Below are positions 53,506 through 62,167 of a stretch of DNA of 64,000 nt, one piece after another. Numbering within the stretch: the stretch's first letter is position 1; every line of letters starts with the position of its first letter. Origin of the DNA: Vibrio sinaloensis (lineage in GTDB: Bacteria > Pseudomonadota > Gammaproteobacteria > Enterobacterales > Vibrionaceae); assembly GCF_000808535.1 (NCBI RefSeq), contig NZ_JWLV01000001.1:248001-312000 (forward strand). Reading direction: 5' to 3'. The notes under the pieces were generated by a model, which worked only from the letters and a program-made list of their open reading frames with translations, did no database searches and was not told the origin of the DNA. Made by a program: the position numbers and the translations under genes.

Positions 53506-53978
53506 ACGCTTCGGACGTGGAAGACACCTTTTACTACACCCTCTTTTACTTCCCACATCGAAAGCATTGCATCAATCCCGATCCGCCAGTCACTGTCCAA
53601 GACTCATGGTGGATCGCCTTCTGATTTGTCTCGATTCGACGCCGCCCAGTAAGCACTATTTGTCCGAGCCGATCTCAATCTAAAATGAACTAATTAAAAG
53701 ATCAGAAAAGTAATAACAATTCGCTCGTGACTTTGTTCAGTTCATTCAACGATAGAAATTTTGTTCAACGACTATCCTAATCCTCTTATCGCGTGTTTCT
53801 TCGATTCTAGAAAGACCGATATTTCTACACACTAAACATTTTAGTCTGAAACAGAACATAACTAGACTGCGCTCCCATTTTATTAAATAAACCACTTCAT
53901 TTAATTAGAATCTAAAATACAAGAATTTGGAATCGGTATTATTGTGAATGACTACGTTGGTTGAATAGGAAAATAAAA
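53506..53978. other. Gene-free interval with an A+T-rich second half
   Basis: No gene is supported here. The first 180 bases have ordinary composition. From about 53690 the DNA becomes A+T-rich and leads into the unknown lipoprotein gene, for which it must contain the promoter; the only clear element is the AGGAAAAT ribosome site just before 53979. No repeats or terminators are evident. Confidence 0.45.
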
Positions 53979-54548
53979 ATGAAGAAAAGCTTTGCAGTAT
54001 TGGTTGGGTGTTTTTTGTTGTCAGGGTGTATTCCTGAGGAAAACCAGAATAACAAAATTGTTTTGTCGGAAGAAGACCGCCAAGCCCTAGAGAGCGCCTC
54101 AACGACAAAAGAGCAAATAACGTATCTGTATCAAAACTTTGAACCCGTCCTTAATCGGGATGATACGTTAAAAGGTGTTGATGCCGATGAAAATGGCATC
54201 AGAGATGATATCGATGAATTCATTAACGCTTTGGTGATCCCAGAGAATGAGCGCGATTTTTTTCGCCAGAATGCAAGGTATTTGCAAACGGTATTTGATT
54301 ATGATTACTCAGGTGGGACAGAGATAGATACTGAGATTGCATACGCACATGCAGTGAAATATGACGTGGTAATTAACTGTTTAATACAACTGAATCTTGA
54401 TTGGGATGATGCTACTGGCTCTCGGCGAATGCTGGATGCAATGACACTAAATACTAAGCTAAGGAGTCAGCACTACACTTCTTACAATAAAACATTAGAT
54501 GGCAGTGCTTTTGAAATCTTAGAGCCTACTGGAGATGATTGTGAGTAG
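53979..54548 (+). CDS. Lipoprotein of unknown function with EF-hand-like Ca2+ loop
   Basis: A 189-residue protein with lipobox LLSGC, so it should be lipid-anchored and face the periplasm or cell surface. A loop near residues 70-82, DADENGIRDDIDEF, matches a calcium-binding DxDxNGxxDDxDE loop. The rest has no recognised domain. The ATG at 53979 is chosen because it has AGGAAAA upstream; the frame starts at 53961. Its stop overlaps the next gene start, so they are a coupled pair. Confidence 0.72.
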   Translation: MKKSFAVLVGCFLLSGCIPEENQNNKIVLSEEDRQALESASTTKEQITYLYQNFEPVLNRDDTLKGVDADENGIRDDIDEFINALVIPENERDFFRQNARYLQTVFDYDYSGGTEIDTEIAYAHAVKYDVVINCLIQLNLDWDDATGSRRMLDAMTLNTKLRSQHYTSYNKTLDGSAFEILEPTGDDCE

Positions 54549-55023
54549 ATACATTTCGTTTATTTTAACTGCAATATTTCTGTTTAATAGCTCTGCATTT
54601 GCCTATTGTTCGAATCAAGAGGGATATACTTTTGGCTACTTAAATGGTGTAGCAACAACAAGGCAAACAGCACAAGATGACAATCGTCGACTTTATATCA
54701 TGGCAAAATCAGCTACCACCAAAGTGACAAAACCAGTACTTTTATACAACGATACTGGTGGTGCCTTAAGCCCCGTCGAAGATTTTGTTGAGACGTTTGG
54801 CCAACGCTTGAGAGAGCTAAATCTCGCGGAATCCAAGTCTGAGCGTTGGGAAATCATGTGGATGATGCTCGATGGGCAAATTAAATCCTCTAATGGCAAC
54901 ACAAATTTGTTTGATAAGAGCGAAGATTCCGCGATATGGAACTTACTGCTTTCAGAACTACGACAAGATCTAAGAAAATTAATTACTAAAGCAAGCCAAC
55001 TCCCCCTTCATCAATTTATCTAA
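54541..55023 (+). CDS. Secreted protein of unknown function
   Basis: About 160 residues with a signal peptide (MSRYISFILTAIFLFNSSAFA). The mature start GYTFGYLNGVATTRQTAQDD followed by VLLYNDTGG resembles the opening of a family of larger secreted hypothetical proteins with an 'FxNGVxTT...LLYNxTGG' pattern, but this protein is short, and may be a truncated or minimal member. The GTG at 54541 has GGAG at suitable distance; the ATG at 54535 is too close to it. It overlaps the preceding lipoprotein gene. Confidence 0.68.
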   Translation: MSRYISFILTAIFLFNSSAFAYCSNQEGYTFGYLNGVATTRQTAQDDNRRLYIMAKSATTKVTKPVLLYNDTGGALSPVEDFVETFGQRLRELNLAESKSERWEIMWMMLDGQIKSSNGNTNLFDKSEDSAIWNLLLSELRQDLRKLITKASQLPLHQFI

Positions 55024-55379
55024 AATTTAATATTACCAGCCCTGCGCAAACGTTTAACTAAAAATATATCGTCACGTATATTTACCTTTTACACTATTTA
55101 TTTACCCTAATTTCAAAAAAACCAACAAAATAAGCCACTTTTTGAGCATAGTAACAAGTCGTATTTCTCTTAAATATAACCTATTCCAAATCAGCAAAGT
55201 AGCAACACTTATACTTATAGTATTTATATTCCATAGTCTAATTTAGCATTTTCTAATTATTTAGAATTTGATCTTTATTCAATAAATCAATCATTCACTG
55301 CCGCTATATTTTTATTTTATTTATTCTCTCGTGATATCTTTAGTGGAGTTTTAGCTCTAACAACAAGAAAGAGAACGTT
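55024..55379. other. Long A+T-rich promoter region of tlh
   Basis: No gene is visible in these 356 bases, which are about 75% A+T with several short A/T-runs. It separates the unknown secreted gene from tlh, and its length suggests regulated expression of tlh. I can assign only the AGAAAGAGAACGTT region as a ribosome site near 55370; -10/-35 elements are ambiguous. Confidence 0.4.
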
Positions 55380-56621
55380 ATGAAACATACCCTTCTATTG
55401 GCTAGTATTTTCGCGGCACTGCCAGCATTGGCCGACACGCTCCCAACAACACCCGAAGCCGTCACAGCGGCTTACAGCCAGTCAGTGCAAGATAACCAAA
55501 CATACACTTACGTTAAATGTTGGTATCGACCAGCACAGACACACGACGATCCGGCATCAACTTGGGAATGGGCGTTAAATGAAGATGGCAGTTATTACAC
55601 TATCGATGGCTACTGGTGGTCTTCTGTCTCTTTTAAAAATATGTTCTATACAGCAACACCACAAAATGAGATAGCACAACGTTGTAAAGAAACACTCGCA
55701 GTCGATCACGATACCGCAGATATGTTGTACTATGCGTCAGACAATCGTTTCTCGTACAACCATTCTATTTGGACAAACGACAACGCTCCAACCGCGACAA
55801 TTAACCGCGTTGTAGCGTTTGGCGATAGCCTTTCCGATACAGGAAATCTTTTCAACGGTTCACAATGGGTATTCCCAAATAGAAACTCATGGTTCTTGGG
55901 CCACTTTAGTAATGGATTTGTTTGGACGGAATATTTAGCCAAAGAGAAAAGCTTACCACTCTATAACTGGGCAGTAGGAGGCGCAGCAGGAACCAATCAA
56001 TACGTTGCACTGACCGGCATCTACGACCAAGTCACCTCTTATTTGACTTACATGAAAATGGCAAAGAATTACGATCCTTCACAAACGCTGTTCACGTTGG
56101 AGTTCGGGCTAAACGACTTTATGAACTACAACCGTGAGGTGTCTGACGTCAAAGCCGACCTGAGCAGTTCGCTGATTCGCCTGAAAGATGCAGGAGCAAA
56201 TCACTTAATCATGCTTACCCTGCCAGATGCGACGAAAGCGCCTCAATTTAAGTATTCAACGCCAGAAGAAATCGAAAAGGTTCGCGCTAAAATTGTCGAA
56301 TTCAATCAGTTCGTTACAGAGCAAGCGGAGCTTTACAAGCAGCAAGGGATGAACATTGCCTTGTATGACGCATATTCTCTATTCGAGTCTATGACAAGTC
56401 ATCCACAACAGCATGGGTTTGAAAATGCCACTGATGCGTGTTTAAACATCAACCGTAGCTCTGCGGCTGACTATCTGTACAGCCACAGTTTTACCAATGA
56501 GTGTGCACTCTATGGTTCAGATAAATATGTATTTTGGGGAGTTACACATCCAACGACTGCTGCTCACAAATACATTGCTGATAATATCATCGCCGAGCAG
56601 TTTTCACAGTTTCCATTCTAA
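55380..56621 (+). CDS. tlh: Thermolabile haemolysin / lecithin-dependent phospholipase (GDSL)
   Basis: A secreted phospholipase that cleaves phosphatidylcholine and lysophosphatidylcholine, and a diagnostic marker in V. parahaemolyticus. The 413-residue protein has a signal peptide (to about 18), a family-specific N-terminal domain (about 20-135, with NQTYTYVKCWYRP and DGYWWSSVSFKNMFY) and an SGNH domain: GDSLSDTGN (nucleophile), GGAAGTNQY, FGLNDFMNY and VTHPTTAAHKY (catalytic Asp/His region). It matches the V. parahaemolyticus sequence in all blocks but is clearly divergent, which argues for a different species. Confidence 0.95.
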   Translation: MKHTLLLASIFAALPALADTLPTTPEAVTAAYSQSVQDNQTYTYVKCWYRPAQTHDDPASTWEWALNEDGSYYTIDGYWWSSVSFKNMFYTATPQNEIAQRCKETLAVDHDTADMLYYASDNRFSYNHSIWTNDNAPTATINRVVAFGDSLSDTGNLFNGSQWVFPNRNSWFLGHFSNGFVWTEYLAKEKSLPLYNWAVGGAAGTNQYVALTGIYDQVTSYLTYMKMAKNYDPSQTLFTLEFGLNDFMNYNREVSDVKADLSSSLIRLKDAGANHLIMLTLPDATKAPQFKYSTPEEIEKVRAKIVEFNQFVTEQAELYKQQGMNIALYDAYSLFESMTSHPQQHGFENATDACLNINRSSAADYLYSHSFTNECALYGSDKYVFWGVTHPTTAAHKYIADNIIAEQFSQFPF

Positions 56622-56648
56622 GTAGATAGAACAATATCGATATAGACT

Positions 56649-56677
56649 AAGAGGTAGAGTAATCAACTCTACCTCTT
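56649..56677. terminator. Bidirectional terminator between tlh and the MFS gene
   Basis: A 12-bp perfect stem AAGAGGTAGAGT / ACTCTACCTCTT with a five-base loop lies between the two convergent genes; TTTG follows on the plus strand. Confidence 0.85.
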
Positions 56678-56692
56678 TGCCTTAACGAGCTG

Positions 56693-57862
56693 CTAAGCCG
56701 CTACGCTTTTCGATTTGTGGTTTGAAAAACCAAACATTCCGATGACGGCCACAACAAACGGTAGAACGTAGATGTTCATCGCCTCCCATCCGACCGTTGA
56801 CTCCAACCAACCCGATAATAAAGCTGTGATTGTAACGCAGCTAAACACGAAGAACTCATTAAATGCTTGTGCTTTTGATTTGTTATGAGGCAAGTAAGAT
56901 TGGCTAAACAATCCCGTCGCTGCGATAAACATAAAGTTCCACCCTACTCCTAACAGCACAAGAGCGCTTGAAAAGTGCCAAATGGACTGGCCATGTATAT
57001 TGACAGCAATACAAAGAACGAACAGCACGCCACCAGCAAGGATCATGTTTCGGGGGCCAAATCGTTCAATCAACCGACCGGTAAAAAATGCAGGGACAAA
57101 CATTCCTAACACATGCCACTCAATAACACCTGCCGCCTTATCAAATTCAAAACCGCAACCAATCATTGCTAGAGGGGTGGCTGTCATTAAGATATTCATA
57201 ACGGCGTAGGCAACCATCGCAGCAAACACCGCCAGCATAAAGTTTGGTGCAGCAACAATCGTTTTAAGCGGGTCTGCGTTTACTTTAACAGAGGCAAGGT
57301 TTTGCTTTGGAAAGCGTATCGTTTGCAATAGACACAACGCCATAATGTTCAAAACAATCAACGCTAAAAAGGCTCCGACATAAAGACCATCGTTTGACCA
57401 TTGCTGAGCGTAAACCGCGAGATTAGGGCCGAGTATCGCCGCAATAACCCCACCAGCCATGGAAATAGAGATAGCTCGATGACGCGCGCTCTCATCACAC
57501 ACCTCGATAGCAGCAAATCGGTAGAGCGTGCCAAACCCTATTCCGATCCCGAGTAAAAAAGTGCCCACACAAAACAACGGAAACTGCTGCGTGGCCAGCG
57601 CATAAGTGGAGACTGACGCACCGCTGATACCAATGACGTTGCCAAGACTGAAACCAATTTTACGCCCAAGTTTACCCATAATGAGAGAGGCGGGAATGGT
57701 CGCGGACATCAGCCCTAAAAACTGCATCGCCACGGGTAAGGTGATCAAGCTAGAGTCTGGCGCTAGCGCCTTACCAACAAGCCCGACGACAGAGATAAGA
57801 AGTATATTGCCTGTCATTAGTAACGCTTGGCAAATCGATAAAAGCCAAACATTACGATTCAT
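56693..57862 (-). CDS. MFS transporter
   Basis: A 389-residue major facilitator with 12 predicted spans. The loop between spans 2 and 3 reads MGKLGRKIGFSLGN, a variant of the GxxxDrxGrr motif. It has no recognised substrate motif. It overlaps the racemase gene by 11 bases and would be translated from the same mRNA, suggesting uptake or export of an amino acid or related compound. Confidence 0.87.
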   Translation of the reverse strand: MNRNVWLLSICQALLMTGNILLISVVGLVGKALAPDSSLITLPVAMQFLGLMSATIPASLIMGKLGRKIGFSLGNVIGISGASVSTYALATQQFPLFCVGTFLLGIGIGFGTLYRFAAIEVCDESARHRAISISMAGGVIAAILGPNLAVYAQQWSNDGLYVGAFLALIVLNIMALCLLQTIRFPKQNLASVKVNADPLKTIVAAPNFMLAVFAAMVAYAVMNILMTATPLAMIGCGFEFDKAAGVIEWHVLGMFVPAFFTGRLIERFGPRNMILAGGVLFVLCIAVNIHGQSIWHFSSALVLLGVGWNFMFIAATGLFSQSYLPHNKSKAQAFNEFFVFSCVTITALLSGWLESTVGWEAMNIYVLPFVVAVIGMFGFSNHKSKSVAA

Positions 57863-58550
57863 TCAATGCCTCTTTTATCGCTTCCTGTACATGTATTTCT
57901 GCCGTATCAAACAAGGCGATTTCGGTATCAGTTTGATTGACCAATAAACCAATCTCAGTACAACCCAGTATCACCCCTTGTGCGCCATTCATTGCAAGCT
58001 CTTCAATGATGGTTTGATAATCATGTTTCGAACGTCTATTGAGCTTTCCTTGGCACAGCTCGTCGTAAATCACATCGTGAACTAGCTTTCTTTGTACGCC
58101 ATTTGGTACGATCACCTCGATGCCAAATTTATTGGTAATTCGCTGCTTGTAGAAATCCTCTTCCATTGTAAATGCGGTGCCGAGCAGCCCAACTTTGCTG
58201 ATACCTCGACGTGTCAACTCGTGCCCTGTTGCATCGGCAATATGCAGAAGAGGAATCGATATCGACTCTTCAATTTGACCTGCTAGTTTATGCATTGTGT
58301 TGGTGGCAATAAGAATGAAATCTGCGCCCGCTTTTTCTAATGATTGGGCGGCCTTGCAGAGTACAACTGCCGCGCTGTCCCATGCACCATCACGCTGCAT
58401 TTGTTCAATCTCAGCGAAATTGACACTATTGATCAGGACCTTGGCAGAGTTGTGGCCACCTAGTCTCTCTTTGATCCCTTGGTTAAGTCCCTGATAGTAA
58501 GTGACCGTCGATTCCCAACTCATGCCGCCAATGACACCGATTGTCTTCAT
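57852..58550 (-). CDS. Aspartate/glutamate racemase family protein (YgeA-like)
   Basis: A 232-residue Asp/Glu racemase-fold protein, close to E. coli YgeA: MKTIGVIGGMSWEST start, ATNTMHKL and GCTEIGLL. The first site has Ala before Thr where many racemases have a catalytic Cys, but in the atypical E. coli L-Asp/Glu racemase the catalytic pair is Thr and the distal Cys, and both are present here (Thr of ATNT, Cys of GCTE). So activity is plausible, of the atypical kind. The ATG at 58550 has GGAGG upstream. Confidence 0.85.
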   Translation of the reverse strand: MKTIGVIGGMSWESTVTYYQGLNQGIKERLGGHNSAKVLINSVNFAEIEQMQRDGAWDSAAVVLCKAAQSLEKAGADFILIATNTMHKLAGQIEESISIPLLHIADATGHELTRRGISKVGLLGTAFTMEEDFYKQRITNKFGIEVIVPNGVQRKLVHDVIYDELCQGKLNRRSKHDYQTIIEELAMNGAQGVILGCTEIGLLVNQTDTEIALFDTAEIHVQEAIKEALNES

Positions 58551-58670
58551 TCTTGCCCCTCCATGCGGTCGATTCATACCAATTAAACAAAATCACAATC
58601 AGTTTACAAACAAAATAAAAGTTCGTAACTCACACAAGTGAGAAATAGAAGAGTTACAAAAGGATAGATA

Positions 58671-58697
58671 AAAAAATCCCCTAACACAGTTAGGGGA
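58671..58697 (-). terminator. Terminator of the pha operon
   Basis: On the minus strand TCCCCTAAC, a three-base loop and GTTAGGGGA (9 bp) are followed by T7, just after the phaC stop codon. Confidence 0.9.
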
Positions 58698-58709
58698 AGA
58701 GTGATTACG

Positions 58710-60482
58710 TTAGCTTTGAATAGGGAGTACTTGCTTGACGTATTGGCCTGGGGCGGTATCAATGACCGGGAAATCCTCATTGCCTATAGGGAAGGGTTCA
58801 ACCTGTTCTTCCGGATTAAAACTTAACAACCATTGGTTCCAATGTGTCCACCAAGACCCTTCCGTGTGCTGGGCGTTGCTGTACCATTCGTCTGCGCTGT
58901 CATCGAGATTATCGTTCGTCCAGTAACCGTACTTACCCTTAGCAGGATGATTGACGATACCAGCAATATGTCCAGACTCACCAAGAACAAACGTTTTATT
59001 ACCACCTACGTTCAACGCGCCTCGATACGTGCCTTGCCATAGTGCGATGTGGTCTTCTTTGGTTGACACAAAGTAGCTCGGAATCTTAATTTTATTGAGG
59101 TCAATCCATACCCCTCCAATCTTAACCCCTTTGTCTTGCACCAACTTGTTGTGAAGATACAACTCTCGTAGTAAGAAGTTGTGGCTTGCTGCAGACACGT
59201 TTGTACTGTCACTATTCCAGTACAACAGGTCGAAATCTACCGGACTGTTTCCTTTTAGGTAATTGTCCACATAGTAGTTCCAGTACAGGCTATTCTCTCT
59301 GAGCAAACTGAAGGTAACACTCAATGAGCGACCATCCATATACCCTTTGGCATCATTTTGCTGCGTGATGGCATCGATAATGGTTTCATTGATGTACGCG
59401 CCCACTTCTCCAGGCTGTGCGAAATCGAGCAAGGTCGTAAAGAAGGTCGCACTTTTGATGCGTTTCTTCATTCTCTTCGCAGCATAATATGCCACTGTAC
59501 TTGCCAACACCGTTCCACCAATACAGTAACCTGCAGCGTTAATTTGCTCTTGGCCAGTGATAGATTCAATAGCCGAGACCGCTTTTGCTACACCTTCGGT
59601 AACATAATCACCGAACTCAACGTCGCGTTGCTCAGCACCTGGGTTGCGCCAAGAGATCATGAATACGGAGTGCCCTTGCTCTAGGAGCCAACGAACCATT
59701 GAGTTCTTTTCTCTAAGATCAAGGATGTAGTACTTGTTGATAAAAGGAGGGACAATCAACAGCGGGACCGCATTGACCGTTTCAGTAAGAGGCTTGTATT
59801 GAATTAATTCAAACAGCTCATTCTTATAAACGACATCACCTGCAGTGTTCGCAACATCGTCGCCTAGTCTGAACGCGTTATTGTTCGTCATGCGAATTTT
59901 GAGAATATCCGCACTCGATTCTAAATCTGCTTTAAGTTGGTCTAACCCTGTTAATAGGTTCTCACCATTCTGTTCCAAGGTTAGCTTAAGCAGCTCTGGA
60001 TTGGTCGCGATAAAGTTGCTTGGCGACAAGGCATTGATCGCTTGACGAGAAAAGAAGCTGATACGTTCTTTGGCTTTCTCATCTAGCCCTTCAATGCTAT
60101 CAATGGTTTGCAGATACGTTTTACTAAACAACAAATAGGACTGCTTAATAAAGTTAGAAAACACATCTTGCTGCCATTCTTCATTTGAAAAACGTTTGTC
60201 ACCACGCTCAGGCGTTACTACATCATTCGTGTTGCCCGCGAGCGCTACGTTTTGCCATATCTGAAGCTGTTGCTGCCACCAGTCGGCTTGAATTTGTAAG
60301 AGCGCAGCAGGTTGATTGGCGGCGCTTTCAAATAATTTGGCCGTATCTTCGAAATTGACTTCCTGCATCGCTTTATTGAGGGGAGAGTTTACGGCTGCCC
60401 TGCTCTGTTCTAGATCTTCCCACCACTTTTGATTGGTTTCTTGGAGCTTAACAAGGTAGTCCGAAAAGAAGTTTTGATACAT
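58710..60482 (-). CDS. phaC: Class I polyhydroxyalkanoate synthase PhaC
   Basis: PhaC polymerises 3-hydroxyacyl-CoA into the storage polymer. The 590-residue protein has an N-terminal PhaC_N region and an alpha/beta hydrolase catalytic domain. The lipase-like box is GYCIGGT, with nucleophile Cys near residue 320. Asp and His of the triad lie in the LNKIKIPSYFVSTKEDHIA and GESGHIAGIVNHP segments. It ends the phaBAPC operon, downstream of an internal hairpin. Confidence 0.95.
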   Translation of the reverse strand: MYQNFFSDYLVKLQETNQKWWEDLEQSRAAVNSPLNKAMQEVNFEDTAKLFESAANQPAALLQIQADWWQQQLQIWQNVALAGNTNDVVTPERGDKRFSNEEWQQDVFSNFIKQSYLLFSKTYLQTIDSIEGLDEKAKERISFFSRQAINALSPSNFIATNPELLKLTLEQNGENLLTGLDQLKADLESSADILKIRMTNNNAFRLGDDVANTAGDVVYKNELFELIQYKPLTETVNAVPLLIVPPFINKYYILDLREKNSMVRWLLEQGHSVFMISWRNPGAEQRDVEFGDYVTEGVAKAVSAIESITGQEQINAAGYCIGGTVLASTVAYYAAKRMKKRIKSATFFTTLLDFAQPGEVGAYINETIIDAITQQNDAKGYMDGRSLSVTFSLLRENSLYWNYYVDNYLKGNSPVDFDLLYWNSDSTNVSAASHNFLLRELYLHNKLVQDKGVKIGGVWIDLNKIKIPSYFVSTKEDHIALWQGTYRGALNVGGNKTFVLGESGHIAGIVNHPAKGKYGYWTNDNLDDSADEWYSNAQHTEGSWWTHWNQWLLSFNPEEQVEPFPIGNEDFPVIDTAPGQYVKQVLPIQS

Positions 60483-60502
60483 AGTATTACTCCTAAGATC
60501 GG

Positions 60503-60526
60503 AAAAAAGCCGCCATTAAAGGCGGC
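60503..60526 (-). terminator. Intra-operon terminator/attenuator between the phasin and phaC genes
   Basis: On the minus strand GCCGCC, loop TTTAAT and GGCGGC form a perfect 6-bp GC stem followed by T6. It lies in the 58-base gap between the phasin and phaC and looks like a strong terminator. Partial stopping would give more phasin and PhaA/PhaB mRNA than phaC mRNA. Confidence 0.85.
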
Positions 60527-60540
60527 AATAAATCACAGTG

Positions 60541-60888
60541 TTATGCAGGAGTCACTGTCTTAAGGTTTTCCGTTGTGAGTTGCTCAACATCTTCTTTGAA
60601 CTCTTTAGCGATAGATTGTAGCTTGTTGCTGTCATCGATCATTTGCTGAGAAAGTTTAGTCAGCGTGTTCAGTTGCTGACCGTTAAAAGCAGTCAGTGAG
60701 GTAACATCTTTCACTTCGCTCGCTGCTTTCATCTGCGTTAGACCCATTTCGCTGTATGTGCGAATCGCATTCAATTGAAGCTCTGTTAACACTTCAACAT
60801 TCTTAGTCACAAGCTTGTTGAACTTGATGTATGGCTCCAAGCCTTTTTCTGTTTGATCGGTAAACGTTTTGAAAAAATCGGTATACAT
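60541..60888 (-). CDS. phaP: Phasin (PHA granule-associated protein)
   Basis: A 115-residue amphipathic, mostly helical protein of the phasin fold, with KLVTKNVEVLTELQLNAIRTY and QMKAASEVKD, that coats polymer granules. It has no signal peptide or membrane span. Its place between phaA and phaC is typical for Vibrio and other gammaproteobacteria. The product is usually much more abundant than the synthase. Confidence 0.9.
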   Translation of the reverse strand: MYTDFFKTFTDQTEKGLEPYIKFNKLVTKNVEVLTELQLNAIRTYSEMGLTQMKAASEVKDVTSLTAFNGQQLNTLTKLSQQMIDDSNKLQSIAKEFKEDVEQLTTENLKTVTPA

Positions 60889-60948
60889 GAGTATTACTCC
60901 TGAGTTAATTCCATTTAATTACGAATTCAGTCCACTTAACTAGTAGCG

Positions 60949-62157
60949 TTAAGCAATTGATTTAATTACAACAGCAGTGCCCATTCCACCACCAACGCAA
61001 AGTGAAGCGACACCATAATTGCCTTTACTTCGGTTAAGTTCGTGAATAAGCGAAACCAGTATTCTGTTGCCTGATGCCCCCAGTGGATGACCTAACGCGA
61101 TAGCGCCACCGTTAACATTGGCTTTATCCAAGATGGATGAGATAGAGACATTTTGCTCGTCTGCCAATTGATGAATAACCCCGAGCGCTTGTGCCGCAAA
61201 CGCTTCATTCAGTTCGTACAAGTCGATATCATCAGTGGTTAAGTCTGCTTTCAGCAAAGCACTCGATACCGCTTCAACAGGACCTAATCCCATAATCTTT
61301 GGATCAAGACCAGATTGCGCGTAGCTCACCAACTCTGCGATAGGTTGCAAGCCCAGATCTTTCACTGCCGACTCACTCGCAAGTACAACCGCGCTTGCGC
61401 CATCATTGATTCCTGACGCGTTGCCCGCGGTCACTGACCCTTCTTTGTCAAATGCAGGACGCAGTTTTTCTAATCCACTTAAGGTCGCCGTCGCTTTCGG
61501 GTATTCATCCGTATCAAAGACGATGGTTTCGCGGCGTTTTTTCACGTCAACGGCAACAATCTCATCTTTAAACTTACCCGCCTCAATCGCGGCTACGGCT
61601 TTCATTTGGCTCGCTAAGGCATATTCGTCTTGTTGCTCTCGCGAGATCCCCACTTGCTTAGCGATGTTTTCTGCCGTCACACCCATGTGATATTGGTTAA
61701 ACACATCGGTTAAGCCATCATTAATCAGCAAGTCTGTTAGCGCCATGTTGCCCATTTTGTGGCCGTCGCGAATATTGCCGGATACGGTAAAAGGGATTTG
61801 CGACATGACTTCCACACCCGCCGCAACCACTACAGAAGCGTCACCAGCTTTGATGTGGCTCGCGGCATCCATGACGGTCTTCATTCCACTGCCACACACC
61901 ATGTTTAGTGTGTAGGCTGGAACGGTTTCAGGAATGCCCGCATAAATTGATGCTTGACGGCCAACGCTCATGCCTTGCCCCGCGCCAATCACGTTGCCAA
62001 CAATCACTTCGTCGATGACATCAGGGTTAACATTGGCTTCATTTAGCGCCGCTTTGATAGCGATTGAAGCAAGATTTCCGGCACTGATGTCTTTCAACGT
62101 GCCACCAAAATTTCCGATCGGAGTGCGCTTCGCCGAAACGATGTATACTTTTTCCAT
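60949..62157 (-). CDS. phaA: Acetyl-CoA C-acetyltransferase (beta-ketothiolase) PhaA
   Basis: PhaA condenses two acetyl-CoA into acetoacetyl-CoA. The 402-residue thiolase has its active cysteine in NMVCGSGMKTV (about residue 90), the GHPLGASGNRI block with His, and CVGGGMGTA with the second Cys. The ATG at 62157 follows AAGGAG and gives the MEKVYIVSAKRTPIG thiolase start. It begins ten bases after phaB stops. A role in other acetyl-CoA metabolism is possible, but the operon points to polymer synthesis. Confidence 0.95.
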   Translation of the reverse strand: MEKVYIVSAKRTPIGNFGGTLKDISAGNLASIAIKAALNEANVNPDVIDEVIVGNVIGAGQGMSVGRQASIYAGIPETVPAYTLNMVCGSGMKTVMDAASHIKAGDASVVVAAGVEVMSQIPFTVSGNIRDGHKMGNMALTDLLINDGLTDVFNQYHMGVTAENIAKQVGISREQQDEYALASQMKAVAAIEAGKFKDEIVAVDVKKRRETIVFDTDEYPKATATLSGLEKLRPAFDKEGSVTAGNASGINDGASAVVLASESAVKDLGLQPIAELVSYAQSGLDPKIMGLGPVEAVSSALLKADLTTDDIDLYELNEAFAAQALGVIHQLADEQNVSISSILDKANVNGGAIALGHPLGASGNRILVSLIHELNRSKGNYGVASLCVGGGMGTAVVIKSIA

Positions 62158-62167
62158 GTTCAACTCC

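Noticed and set aside
53305..53556. Minus-strand frame overlapping the Cys/His-rich gene
   Set aside because: It lies antisense to a plus-strand gene with a much better ribosome site.
53517..53624. Plus-strand GTG frame of 35 codons after the Cys/His-rich gene
   Set aside because: Looks somewhat protein-like but has no Shine-Dalgarno sequence and is too short to support without conservation data.
57852..58550. Racemase as inactive because the first Cys is missing
   Set aside because: The atypical E. coli enzyme uses Thr plus the distal Cys, both present here.
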